This document shows positions 22,283-33,880 of a stretch of DNA of 54,355 bases, one piece after another. The translations under genes were made by a program, and so were the position numbers. The DNA is from Lingula anatina (taxonomy: Eukaryota; Brachiopoda; Lingulata; Lingulida; Lingulidae): the NCBI RefSeq assembly GCF_001039355.2, contig NW_019775783.1:115504-169858 (forward strand), written 5' to 3'. Positions within the stretch are counted from its first letter, which is position 1. Each line of letters begins with the position of its first letter. Below the pieces are notes generated by a model that did not search any database, was not told where the DNA came from, and worked only from the letters and a program-made list of their open reading frames with translations.

Positions 22283-22796
22283 AGAAACACGGGCACACAA
22301 TTATGCATACGTTCATGATTTCATATTTACACACAGAGACACACTTAACCACAGACAAACATACATGCACGCGCTTGCAATGGAACACAAACACACGCTT
22401 GTAAACCCCCCCCCCCCACACACACACGTATATAGCTACTAGTACGTGCATCGGAACCCACAATGCAGTATATATACTCAGACAATCCAAAACACACTTC
22501 CTGGTCAGTTTAATAGTACAGGCGTTTACATACATTATTCTCTTGACACTGTCACTACCACCCCATGCGCCAAGGAAACTAATCTTAACTCCATACTGAC
22601 CATTGACCGGACTATATACTGACCAATGTACAGGTATGCACTGACCATGCTTCTCTCAATTTACACTGTCACTACCACTCCACGCGCCAAGGAAACTCCA
22701 TACTGACCATTGACCGGATTATATACTAACCAATGTCCAGACAGCGCTGGCTATCGTCCCCTGCCTCAGGCCCCAGCAGCAGCAGCACGTCTTCAT
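18578..22796 (-). CDS. Four-transmembrane protein, LAPTM/DUF4728-like (complete, 144 aa)
   Basis: Six coding exons with matching phases: 22796..22731 (22 codons), 21608..21560, 20666..20530, 20051..19958, 19617..19559 and 18607..18578 (ends GCTCAG TGA). All junctions are AG/GT. The protein starts MKTCCCCWGLRQGTIA, a Cys cluster followed by Leu-Arg-x-Gly-Thr, as known at the N terminus of lysosomal LAPTM proteins and insect DUF4728 relatives. Helices: TM1 about 13-38, TM2 about 62-84 (LVMNLVLYLIWIAVSIVTII), TM3 about 88-112 (LLLPWILTSFLYVIYTTILI), TM4 about 120-135. A hydrophilic loop between TM1 and TM2 holds EYQDGVTNPHAQMDG. The C terminus is short and polar. Inferred role: endo-lysosomal or plasma membrane protein. 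The initiating ATG is the first in frame after the candidate acceptor TTCTAG. Family assignment rests on topology and the N-terminal motif only. Confidence 0.75.
18973..19009. repeat. (GT)n microsatellite
   Basis: About 18 GT units in the last intron of the 4-TM gene. It creates Val/Cys-repeat and His/Thr-repeat frames that are not genes. Confidence 0.95.
20350..20498. repeat. (GT)n and (GA)n microsatellite pair
   Basis: GT-rich run 20350..20405 followed by a (GA)n/(GAAA) run at 20464..20498, ending about 30 bases from the donor of the 4-TM exon 3. Confidence 0.9.
22247..22280. repeat. (CA)n microsatellite in a CA-rich block
   Basis: A pure run of about 17 units inside a 300-base degenerate CA-rich block (22140..22430) in intron 1 of the 4-TM gene. 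Confidence 0.92.
22547..22740. repeat. Tandem duplication covering the first donor site of the 4-TM gene
   Basis: Units 22547..22632 and 22664..22740 share CACTGTCACTACCA, GCGCCAAGGAAACT, CCATACTGACCATTGACCGG and the ATATACT.ACCAATGT part. The right unit holds the real donor (ACATTG|GTTAGT, minus strand). The left unit carries a copy reading ACATTG|GTCAGT. Confidence 0.75.
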
Positions 22797-25556
22797 GTCT
22801 GCCTTCACCAGATCATGGACTAGAACCCAAACGGCTTACATGTATTTTCGTCCAAACACACGTGAGGTTTTCTGGAACAGAATCTTGTTGACTCGGGCAG
22901 TCCTATTCACAGTTCTAGCACCGGACTGGTGCCTACATTGCACGACAGTTGTCGATGATCAGGTAACCCTGATTGTATTTTACCGTGAAAGTTAATAAAA
23001 GTATCCCCTTTACTTTGCCGTTAAGGACAAAAGCCGTTCTTCATCCGTCTGGCACGGACAGCAGCGGCGGACTACATGTACGATTTCGATGCTATTAGTA
23101 GAATCACGCTGTGACCTTTGATTAAAACTCAAACCTCCACAGAAATTATATGCTCTTGAGAGCCTCCGCGCGGTTAAAAAGAAAATGTTCTTCTTCAAAT
23201 GACAGACATACCCAGCTGCGTCGCCGTTTGTGGGAAATCAAATAGAAGGAATTTCCAAGAGCGGCGAGTTGCTTGTCGAGATGGAGGTGGTTACATGCCA
23301 AACGCGTTATCCGTTTGCAGCAAACCTTAAAAGCTACCGTGTTTTTTTGTACAACATATTCATTTCTCGTACTGATGACGTAGCATCAATGCACTCTTTG
23401 ACTCAATCAGTGCACTGAACATGTTGCTAAAGCTGTCAAAGGGGAAAAGTACACAGAGGAAATGAGTTCCACAAGACACGCTTGAGTAACCGTTATTGTC
23501 CACACAGTTTATTAGATGTTAGAAGATAAATCTCGAACCAGAACTATAATAAGGAGGTGTGCACATTCCAGATATAATATTATAGTTTATAAGTGGCATT
23601 ACTAGGTCAATGTTAAATTTACCAGTTTATTTATAAAAAATGCAGGAGAAAGTCTGGAATCTGATATTTTAGACGTCGTTTGTTCATAATTCAAGTTCAA
23701 ATATATTAATAAACACATATATTGAATCAGCAGACATGCATTTGTTATCTCGTTGTTGCCTCTGGTATTCAAACATGCTTTTTCAGATCGACATGTCTCA
23801 TTGCAGAAACCAGAGAAAAAAGATCATTTTAATACAACTCTCAGAACAAACGGGACTTAATACCTTTCTAACGAAATTAGTGTTCTGTTTGATGCAAGCT
23901 AAATTGGGAAATTAATGCATAATTAAGAATCAGACAAAAGCAATTTTGCAGTCGAGCGATTTATTTCACACTTTATGAAATGGAATTATTATCACTGGGA
24001 AACATAATTGGCATGCAGCGTCTGGGAGAGTTCACTTGAATCAGAAATAGATAGTCATTATTCAGCTGTGACATGCGATCTTGGTGTAATGCCAAATGCT
24101 GAAGCTGCAATGCTTCAGAGCTGTCTTGTCTAACCCACGTGTACATTTTTGTTGCCAAAACCGTCATCAGATGGCGGAATATTAAAGGGGGGTAGGATCG
24201 CACCTTTCCAAATCAAAGGGCGTACCCCTCCCACTCCCACCTCTACTTCCCATTTCAAAAAAAGTATGCGTTCTGCGAATGTCTTGTCCATTTGGCGCCA
24301 AAAAGTATAGTTAATGTATTTCATAAGAGCCAATATTTACGCTTGTGTGAACAAGCTAATATTTGGAATACTCAAAGTGCTTTTTATTGTTGCGAAAAAT
24401 CGAATTTGCTCTTGTATGACTAAAATTGACCTTTCACTACAATAACGACAATGCTCCTATAAAAGTTAGACAAAGAGGCGGGAGAAAATTACAAAGTAAA
24501 CCCTTTTTAGCAATTGCAAAACATATAAAAATTCTGGGAAATATACTAATATCTTTGTGTAAGTTTACTTGTGAGTTTCAATGTTATGAACTATACAGAA
24601 TACATGTAGGTCCGGGTTGAGCGTTAAGGACAATCGACCGGGGTATTTATTGAGTATGTTACGACTGCTGGCAAGAATGAATTACCAATGAATGTAATAC
24701 AACAAGTGCGTAATAGATTCTCGCCAAAAGATGGCTGGAAGCGATATGAGCGTCGTGTGCTGGTGCCAGAAATGTACTAAATTTAACCAAAAGCTTTGTA
24801 AATCAGATTTTTACCGTTCTATAGAGAACAGGTAAAGCCGTAGAGAACAACTGCGTCCCCCTCTATACACACGATTTTAAGGCTGTTACTGTAGCTTGAA
24901 ATAAACGAGCAAGCGTGCCAGTGAGCTGTTCAGTTTCATTATCTCTCTTCCCCAGCAGATGTACCTCTTTCGCCTAATAGTTTCACATTTATCCTCGTGT
25001 ATAAAAGTACGCTTCTATCAACAGCGCAACATGGCTGTCTCCGTTTTTTCGTTGCGTGTTTTCTCCCATAGGGCTCTGACATTTAAAAGCGGTAATGAGA
25101 AAAGTGAACACTAATGCTGCTGTGTCAGCGTCGTTTAACATCCCAGGGTTAGCGTTTTATGAACTGACACTGTAATAGCAAGATATACAAAAGCTGGCCA
25201 TTAAATCGGCTTGATAACACTGACTCTTTTGGAACACAGTCCCGATTGGAATGGTTCATTATTTTTATGAAAAAAAGGTAAAAGAAGCAGGAATATCGGC
25301 AGTTGGGATTACTGATGTGTTGTATTAACGCAAACTGCGCTGTGTCATACAGCAGGGAATACATTATACAATATACACGAGCACTTTTAAATAAATAAAT
25401 AAATAATTTTATGACCATAAGCAGACAGTACCATAACCTATTGCTAAACTGCGTTTGAATTTTTTATGCATAAGTATCAACATGGATACATTGAAATGAT
25501 TTGAATTACGGAGAACATTTATATGACAAAATGTTCATCCCCACTCAGTGCCTAAC
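22797..25556. other. Possible first intron of the 4-TM gene, no other gene seen
   Basis: AT-rich with no exon I can support. Frames at 22795..22995 (plus) and 23010..23198 (minus) are shadows or chance frames. Confidence 0.4.
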
Positions 25557-25600
25557 CTCAGCGGCCATCTTGGACTTTGTCCGCTTCCATGGTAACGTGG
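25557..25600 (-). promoter_or_regulatory. Candidate first exon/YY1-type site upstream of the 4-TM gene
   Basis: Minus strand reads CCAAGATGGCCGC then TGAG|GTTAGG. AAGATGGC(G/C)GC is the known YY1/TISU-type element found just at animal promoters, and it is followed at once by a donor-like site. It would serve as a noncoding first exon for the gene starting at 22796. No transcript evidence, so this is tentative. Confidence 0.3.
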
Positions 25601-27913
25601 CCTCTTGTCATTTTCACACTATGACTAGCTTGGACCAGCGGACTCCGACCTTTCAAATGACGCATCATTTGGGTGCCCGTATCATGGGGCACTTAAACTG
25701 GTTGCAAAATGCGTTTGGTTGCAAAATGCGGCTCTACACCCCTTTGTCGCTCACCTACAGATGCTAAAAATAATTTTTCATAAGATGAGGCAGCTGCTAA
25801 TATGTCATGAAATATCAAATGTATGTTCTGTAAACGAAAAGGGCAAACCCTTCCAAGAAATCAACACAGAACTTCAAAAGCGTCTCCTGGCGGAAATTGT
25901 AATATGACAGAAAGAGGAAACAGTCCATCATTCTCTACTGCACCAGTAACCACTCTCTTTCATTTCAATTTCCTCCCATACACTGACCTCAGCCTGTTAG
26001 TTAATATGGCATCAAGTGACAGGGGAATGATTAAAAAGAAATCCTTAAATACCGGAAATTAAAAAGCAATTATTGAACGTCAGTATTGAGATCGATGCAC
26101 GCTTTTTGCATGTATATGCATTATTAACGTGAAAGAAAGAAGGTAAAATCAAGAAGTAATTTTGGCTAAACAATTATACGGCGAAATCAAATGCATTTCG
26201 TCATTCCATCTTCAATCATACGTTTTAATTTCATCATAACCCCATGGCAAATGAAGCCTTTTTTTCTAGGAACGGGTACCTTTCTGTTTTTCGATAAGCT
26301 GCAATTCCAATTATACTACGAGCGTATCAATGATGAAACATTTGGCGTATAAACACATGATTGAACATATAATGAAACAAATCGACAGACAGCAAACGGT
26401 CTGATATAACAGTATATTTAGAAAAATAAAGCTGAAAAATGAAAGAAAACAAAAACTAGCACCCTAATCAGTAAAATTATTGTGATCGTTTTATTTATTC
26501 AATAAATATATTCAGGTAAAATGTATAGATGATCTAAGGGTGCATTCCCAGAGATTAAGATCGATACAGAGATTTAGATTTAGATCGACCTAACTCCCTG
26601 GGGTTTCACGCTAAATTGCAGTCAGCCGAGCGCGCACCATAGTTAATTACCCCCTTACAGCTTTTAGTACACGGGACAGACGCTTAAGCCGGTTAAGCTG
26701 TCAGAATCTAGTGAGACTCCCCACAGGGATAGATCGATCTAAAATCTATGGGAATGGGAATATAACGAAGATTTGCTCTCCCTACCCCTACTCCGCACTT
26801 GACATCTGCTCTATTTAGTGAAAGTAGATGATGATAATGTTGTATCGTTTTGTGAGCCTCCCTCTCATTTTGAAAATGTGGAATGTGAACCGAAGGCATT
26901 CTTAAAAATACAAATGAACGTTAATATTGTTCATTGACCAGAGTGATCTATTCGCAAAATTTCTTTCTGATATTTGCCCAAAGTAATCTTTTTTCAAGGG
27001 AGGTCTCTGTAAGACTTACAACTAACTGCATCAACAGATCGACGAGTCTGCTAAATGAAAAATGTGTTTTGCTATGATTTACGACCGACGTAAAACGAGG
27101 CAAAAACAGTAGCCAATTCAGTGTAATTTCCTCCCCTGGAAAAACGCCAAACAGAGTTACTGGAATTTAATGGAGCGCTGGAGATAGATATTCAACAAAT
27201 CAGTGAACCAAGGTGTAATGGATGAATGGCTATGGATTTGGTATACCATATCACAATGATGATGAGGTGTATCATTGGATTTCAGTACATATTCATTTTA
27301 GCGTATTTGATTTTCTTAATATTTTCATATCCCAAGGGATACAATGTACGTGTTTCCTAGAATTGGACACTAGTATGCTCATCAGTTAATATCATTTGTG
27401 TCATTTGGTTTGTATTATTTGTATCATGTACATCATCAGCACAGATACTTATCTTCTCCACAGGCACTTATGATGGACCCTTTAATTCCCTTTTTCACAA
27501 TAGTTTCCAGCTTTGACCAAGGATGGGTGTTTTTCTAATTTTACATCATTAGTCTTGTTTTTATTTTCAATGGTATTTATTCACTTCATGTATTTGTCCA
27601 ATTTTAAAAGCATCACATTCAACCTTCTATGCTGTTAAAATGATGAATCTATCCAAAGTCATTTCAATTTCCCCATCATCGCCGGAAAAGGCACGGCAGA
27701 AATGACAGGAACATTCGAATCATTTGTGTTAATTAAGTTATCACCGTTTTGATTACTCAACACGATGCTTATTAACTGCTAACACAGCGTTCCTAAAACA
27801 GTTTCAGAGGTGACAGCAAACAGTGAAATTCATTTGGATTTACAGTTCACTCGCAATACTAGTCTGAGTCAATACTGAAGGACAGATAACACGAGAGGGA
27901 AAATTATCCAGCC
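25601..27913. other. Intergenic stretch with one MITE
   Basis: Contains a short direct repeat (GGTTGCAAAATGCG twice near 25698..25729) and MITE family 1 copy 2. No gene supported. Confidence 0.4.
26535..26760. mobile_element. MITE family 1, copy 2 (about 226 bp, inverted)
   Basis: Reverse complement of 4392..4595 with good identity across the whole unit, including CTTAAGCGTCTGTCC and the AGATCGATCTA termini. About 20 bases longer because the TIR motif is partly duplicated (TAGATTTAGATCGACC region). Lies in a gene-free stretch. Confidence 0.7.
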
Positions 27914-28459
27914 ATGCATTCGAAGTGCTTTGTGGTTCTCCTATTGGTGTATATTACACTGTTCATCGACAGGGATTCTTCCACGGAGGCACTCGATTTG
28001 TCCCATGCAACGTCCATGAAGGAAGTGAGAGGACGAAGTAAGTTCAAAAAGTTTCTTGATCTATTGTACAGAACAAAATCAAGCACATCGTCATACCATC
28101 ACATTGTGTTTAGTTTTAAAATTGTCCAATTTAACAAGATATGAAAGGCTGTTTAGGTATAATATAAGTACTTGGCCTAATTACGAAACATGAAAAATAC
28201 TCTGTACCCAAACTAAAATGATTATTTTTTGTCTTTTTTGGAAAAATAGTGAAGTCTCATTCATGAAGGGGGGGCAATTTACTATTTATACCTTCTTTAT
28301 TTTTTAAGGGCAAAGACGCTTTATTGATGTCTTAATTTTTTATTTTATTTTACATTTTTTTTTTCAGAATGCAAAGACGGTGAAGTTTGGAAGAGCCCAC
28401 GTGACCCGAGCTCTATTTGTGAATGCTGGGGAGACTCCTTCGTCTGTATGTCTGGATAG
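27914..28459 (+). CDS. Small secreted protein with a VWC-like Cys pattern (two exons, 70 aa)
   Basis: Exon 1 27914..28037 starts MHSKCFVVLLLVYITLFI, a clear signal peptide, and ends GGACGAA|GTAAGT in phase 1. Exon 2 28368..28459 (acceptor after a long T run, TTTTTCAG) completes the codon and reads RGRK-CKDGEVWKSPRDPSSICEC, then WGDSFVCMSG and TAG. The C-x-DG-x-x-W-x-x-P-x-D...C-x-C spacing is like the first half of a von Willebrand factor C domain. RGRK just before it could be a processing site. Possible alternative: exon 2 stops at the inner site TTC|GTCTGT and joins 28671 (TTTCTTTAG|GAT), which stays open for 31 codons with two cysteines (YHCKISILDDCMKL). Function unknown; a secreted peptide or BMP-binding-like fragment. 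Confidence 0.6.
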
Positions 28460-28498
28460 CACGTGACCCATACCACGTGATCCATGCCACGTGATCCT
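28460..28498. promoter_or_regulatory. Three spaced CACGTGA sites
   Basis: Directly after the stop codon of the small secreted gene, CACGTGA(C/T)CC occurs three times within about 35 bases (28461, 28475 and 28489 or so), a small tandem array of E-box-type CACGTG palindromes. A further CACGTGACCC lies inside exon 2 at about 28399. Could be a regulatory cluster or simply a tandem duplication. Confidence 0.5.
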
Positions 28499-29708
28499 GG
28501 AAACGGGGACGAAACAAAATCTGCAAAATATAATTTATACAACTACGGTGCCTTTCGTGACACAGATTTATATTTAGTTCCAGCGCATTAAACTTTTCCA
28601 AATGTTAAGTTATAAAAGGGACATTTAGGGAAACAACGCATCTTATTAACTGATAATTATTTCTTTAGGATTTGTACAAAGACAGATATCACTGCAAGAT
28701 ATCCATATTGGATGATTGTATGAAATTGAGAAAAGATGGAGAATCCGTATTTACTCTTATATAGCACTGTAGTCATTGCAGAAGTGAGAGGTAAACATAT
28801 AACTTCACGCAACCTGTGGCCAATTTAAAGTAGTTTCACCGAAACCATATTAATAGAAAAATTGGAAAACGTTTTACAGCAAATCTTACTTGCGAATAAA
28901 ATTCACCATATGAACTTATAAGTTTTTTTCACCCAAAAGCCAAATCAAAAAAGATAGAAATGAATTTTATTAAATTATTACTGCTATTTGAGGTCGGGCA
29001 ACCATGCTGAAAAGTGTGCTGGAAATATTGGATGGTAAAATACCACTCAATTCCAAAATCCATAAAACACATTTTCTAAAGGTAAATATCCCAAGAAAAT
29101 CTCAATTTTCTAACAATTCAATTTTCTGATAATTCAAGCCAGTAATCATAATCCAATAAAACTAGTAGACATCCCTTTCATGTATATGTTACAGGCAATT
29201 TTGCAATCAAGTCTTGATGGCCTACAATCAGCTCAATAAACCAGGGAAATCAGACTTAATACAGACAGGTACATGTTCTTCTCATTGAAAGACCTATTGG
29301 GGCTTTACTGCCAGATTCAATCTCTAAAAACGTATGCAGATTTAATAAAGCGCCATGTCAAGTAACTGCAATAAATTGCATAATGCATCACTGATATCAA
29401 GCTGAATATCAAATTTAAGAGTAGCTCTTCATCTTCGGTATAAAGACTAATTTGACATCCCTTGACTCCTCGCATGAAAACTTAATCGATAAAACTAATC
29501 TATACCTCAGCTTTTCCGGATTCAAAAGTTTCCTTTTTATTGCTGCGGCTGGAGTTCTAGGGATTTCTTCAAGCGTTCGGGTGCACTCGCATTTAGTATA
29601 AGGCTCAGTGAAATTGATGTCTCAGCTTTCAGCTTGAGCCGCAATTTCCTTGCCCTGCTACAGTTAGGATCAAACACTAATTGCTTAAAATGCTCTGCAG
29701 TGCAGTGA

Positions 29709-29750
29709 CCTGATTGCAACCCTCACCCCGTTGGGTCCTTTGCAATCAGG
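29709..29750. other. Perfect 11-bp hairpin
   Basis: CCTGATTGCAA at 29709..29719 pairs with TTGCAATCAGG at 29740..29750 across a 20-base loop. The loop itself is C-rich then G/T-rich. No surrounding element boundary recognised. Confidence 0.6.
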
Positions 29751-29903
29751 AGAGGATAGAATGATATTGTAATTTGATGTAGTCACATATAAACACTTGG
29801 CCTCTGCATTGCACATTGCTGTATTTGAGAATACATACATTTTCAAAGTAAAATTGTCAAATTCAAGCACAATACGTATTCTCGAGAATTTGTCCCGTTA
29901 CTT

Positions 29904-29907
<4 letters not shown>

Positions 29908-29939
<32 letters not shown>
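29908..29939. repeat. Poly(A) tract
   Basis: About 32 adenines; may mark the tail of an old retroposed sequence, but no SINE body was recognised. Confidence 0.85.
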
Positions 29940-29940
<1 letters not shown>

Positions 29941-30334
29941 AAGTTGATTCTTTTGTTGCATTCGCTATAATCCTACGTAATCTAGGCTACAAAAGGACTA
30001 GTGTGTACACCCTGTAGACAGCATATATCATACCATGGGCAAGCAACGGTTGTTCTACTGTCGACATTCATTAACACCTGCCAATCGACAAAAAAGTGAC
30101 AATATCACTTGAAAAAAACCAACACATGTACCACTCTGAGTTCATTATAGACCCCTGTAGATATACAGTATTAACCTTGATTGAAACACAAAAGAACTAC
30201 TTGCTTATATGCGAGTTTGTATGGTTTTCATGGGAAGGACAGCTGTATCACCACATTAGAGTCAATTTAGATATTACATTTACATAAAGAGTCTTATAAT
30301 AGTCAATTGCGCAAAATGAAATAGCTCCCCCCCC

Positions 30335-30335
<1 letters not shown>

Positions 30336-30374
<39 letters not shown>
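30336..30374. repeat. Poly(A) tract
   Basis: About 39 adenines preceded by nine cytosines. It produces the Phe-rich frame on the minus strand, which is not a gene. Confidence 0.85.
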
Positions 30375-30378
<4 letters not shown>

Positions 30379-33300
30379 CAGATATCCCATTGCAAACGTA
30401 TTCAATAACTTGCTTGCTCTGATTCAAGGTCACGCTGGCAGTTGCGCTTCTCTTAAATGCATTACAGTACAAATATCAATAATATAATTAGAATAGCACA
30501 AATTCATCAATAACTCACTCGTCTGTATATAGGCAAAATAGCTTGAATTACAAGCAGAAAGTTTTTATGATTACCTCTTCAGTGAGTATTGTGTAATGAG
30601 GTAACTTGTAACAAGGACTATAATTAAGAAATAGAAACTGAGCTGTTTTTTTGTGTTGATACTGGAAGACTACGGTATAGAAATATCCAGTGTTTTCAGG
30701 CTAATTATATCATATCAACTGAAGCCAAAACCCCAATATATATTTATATCCGATGTTTCATTATAAGAATATGCTAGATGGCGACACCATCGTTTTCTGG
30801 CTGCGGGTCATTAAAAATTCCATGAACATCGACCAAATGCAGTTGTGTCAACTACGCGCTCAACAGTTGCAATCTGGTAGATAATCACATATCCAAAAAT
30901 CACAATTTTGAAGTTTGGTATTCATACATGTCAATGGGTACAGACAGTAATTTAGAATCGGATCTGCTGCATTTTGGGTAAGCAATATCTCAAAACTGTG
31001 AAGCCACTTCTTAAAATATTTTTTTTCCTTCGTAAGACTTCAAAATGCAGGGTATTAATGCAATTCTAAAACATATTTTGACTTCCGGCCTTGACATACA
31101 TGTGGAAGCACACGTGTTGTCGAAACAGTATTCCAGAAACGATATCTCTAGGATAAAAAATAGCCTTTATATATGGCAGTGTCCCACTAAATCGGCCACC
31201 AGGTAAAAAGTAGACCAAGGTACCCATTGAAAAAGCGAAAAAACTAGACTGCACGGCGAAACAAACAAAAATCAATACGTCGAAGCAATTTTAATTATTC
31301 GATTGTGAAAATTACTCAAACATAATCGATTGCGCGATAGGTGTTATGAAGACATTAGACTGTACATATAATTGTAACCTCCCTGACCGATGTTTGCTTA
31401 ATCAAAGTAAAAAATATGACAGCAAAAGCAACCTTGTGTCCCGAATGCACAACTAATCACACAAATGAATAATCAGAGAAAATAAATAAGAAAGATTGAC
31501 GACGATTATTGTAAAAAGTTTAACTTTAACACTTATTAAACTTATAGAAAATACGATAACGCAAGTTTACTTTGTGAATTATACATGGGTCTCTCCCCCA
31601 CCGCCCTCCGCCCTCCCCTGGCCGTCGTTTTTTATTTAACGACAAACCCCTTAAACCTTGTTTCCTAAGCGCCAGTACACTGTACATCAAACCACATTAG
31701 AAAATAAGCAAACGTATCATGATTTATCCTTAACTGTTCATAGTTGAGAGAAGTGTTCTCAGGTGCTTCAGATTTTCCAACCCTAGCACTGTCTTCGTCG
31801 TCGATTGATTTTGCCAATGGTTACCAGTTAACGTTATTCTCAGTGATCGATAAAATCAATTTCCGGCCTTGGGTACACAAAAAATTGTATCGTTTTTTCA
31901 TTAAGAAAAATGTTTACAAGGTCGATACCCGTTTTGTGAACGTGTCAAGGTAAATCGAATAAAGCGCTTGTGACGTCACCAATAGGAGGGAATCAACGGG
32001 GGCACTTTAATAAACTTCGACAGGCATACACGGACGGGCGATTCTTGTCCTCTCCGGTGTGGGCCCATCATAATGCTGTTTTGAGCGTCCGAAGGGAAAA
32101 AGGTGGAGATTTTTCTGAAAAGGTGAATATCACATATCTTACTTTTATTGAAAATAAGTGAATAAGAAGAAAGTTTTAAGTGAGGAGATGCTTAGACTTA
32201 GAATGTTAAAAAAGAGCAACTTAGAGCCGGAGAGTTAACGGCAAAACAATTTTGTACTTGATATTGGTTGACTGGTTTCTCGGCATGCGATGAAATATTT
32301 TTATGGCATATCTAATATAACATTTGGCTTAAAATTAGGTGCCCCTGTAGTGTAGCATTTTGCAACCAGAGATAACGTGACTTTGCAATTTACAACCATT
32401 TTTCATCTAAGTCACTGGAACGGAAAACTGAGACTACATTATACGTTGTAGCTACATAACACATTTTTGTCAAGTATGTGGTCCTTAGGTGGGATGGGGT
32501 TTGCCTCGACAGAGTGAGCCCATTTGGTTTCACTGAATATCAAACAAAATTAATTGTCCTATCTTTCACTAATTTGGGGAATATATTTTGTTTCTTTTCT
32601 TTCTTTTGAATTTCATCTTTGGAATTTCATTTTGGTCGCATTTTACAGGGCGCCGCAATCTATTTCTTCACCCCCACTGAGCTATTCTTTTCTTTTTATC
32701 TTTGCAAATGTCTAACGTGTATCATATGATGAAAAGTACAGTGGGGTGGCAAAAGAATAGCACCATTTTTTTTTTTTTATTGACATCACAAAACAAAACA
32801 TACATTTTCACACTAAACACATATTACAACATATATGCACCATTTTGCTTAAAGGTGAACAACAGCTGGATTTCTTAGGTTTTTCATTCGACTATTCAAT
32901 GAAAAGTGGTTATGTAAAGTTAGTGTCTTAACTGCAGGTTTACAGACCATTGCTTTGCCGAGGATATTATGCTCAAGGAGGTTTCGTTTTGGCCTACGTT
33001 TGTCCGTTGGTTGTGCGTCACTCAAAACGTTAGGGATGGGTTTTGATAAATTTTTCGAGATATGTTACCAATGGGCTCATTTATATGTAAAAACCCTGTG
33101 TAGATTATTGCGAAATATTTGCATGCATGTTGTCAATTTGAATTTGGCTCAACACGCTGGAATGGCACGAATCAATCCGACAACGCACTGCAGACATTAG
33201 TAATTGATGTACAAGGAGCAATCCGTTATGGTTTATAATCATCATCCCCATTCCAATCCACGATTTATAGTCATAGCAAACAAGTTTCAAAGTGCACTTG

Positions 33301-33789
33301 GTTCAAATTGCGTTTGGTTGCAAAACTAACTCCAGACTCTCGATCTCTTCTCCTCGAGGCTGAAAAAATATACGGGGGTGGGGTGCTACCCCCCCCCCCC
33401 CCACTTTCCCCTGCTCCTACGCATTTGGAATGCATGTACACGTTTGTTGACTAAACTCAAAACTATCAACTAAAATGCTTATTTGGAAAGTAATAGCTGT
33501 TTTTCAAAACCTGAAAATTGTTTTACACTCTAATTTTAATTCAATATTGCGTTTAGTTTGTGATGGCGGTATAAATGGCAGTATTTTCAATACTTCAAGC
33601 GGTATTTGTCTGTAGTACGTTCGCTTGATCGAAATTAAGCCCTTTGGTCTTATTTCGAAAGCTGAAAATGAACGTCAGCCCTTTATATAGGGAAAATGAT
33701 TATCCTGGAATTTCGGTTACCTCTCCCTTAAGCGCAAATTTAATACTCAAAAACAAGTTTTTAATTTTTAACCACTCGTTCTACAGACG

Positions 33790-33793
<4 letters not shown>

Positions 33794-33877
<84 letters not shown>
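33794..33877. repeat. (TA)n microsatellite
   Basis: About 42 TA units, followed by AAAT/AAAATA repeats to 33918. Confidence 0.95.

Positions 33878-33880
<3 letters not shown>

Noticed and set aside
18892-22535. Frames made of Val-Cys, His-Thr or Cys-Val repeats
   Set aside because: Translations of (GT)n/(CA)n microsatellites in introns of the 4-TM gene.
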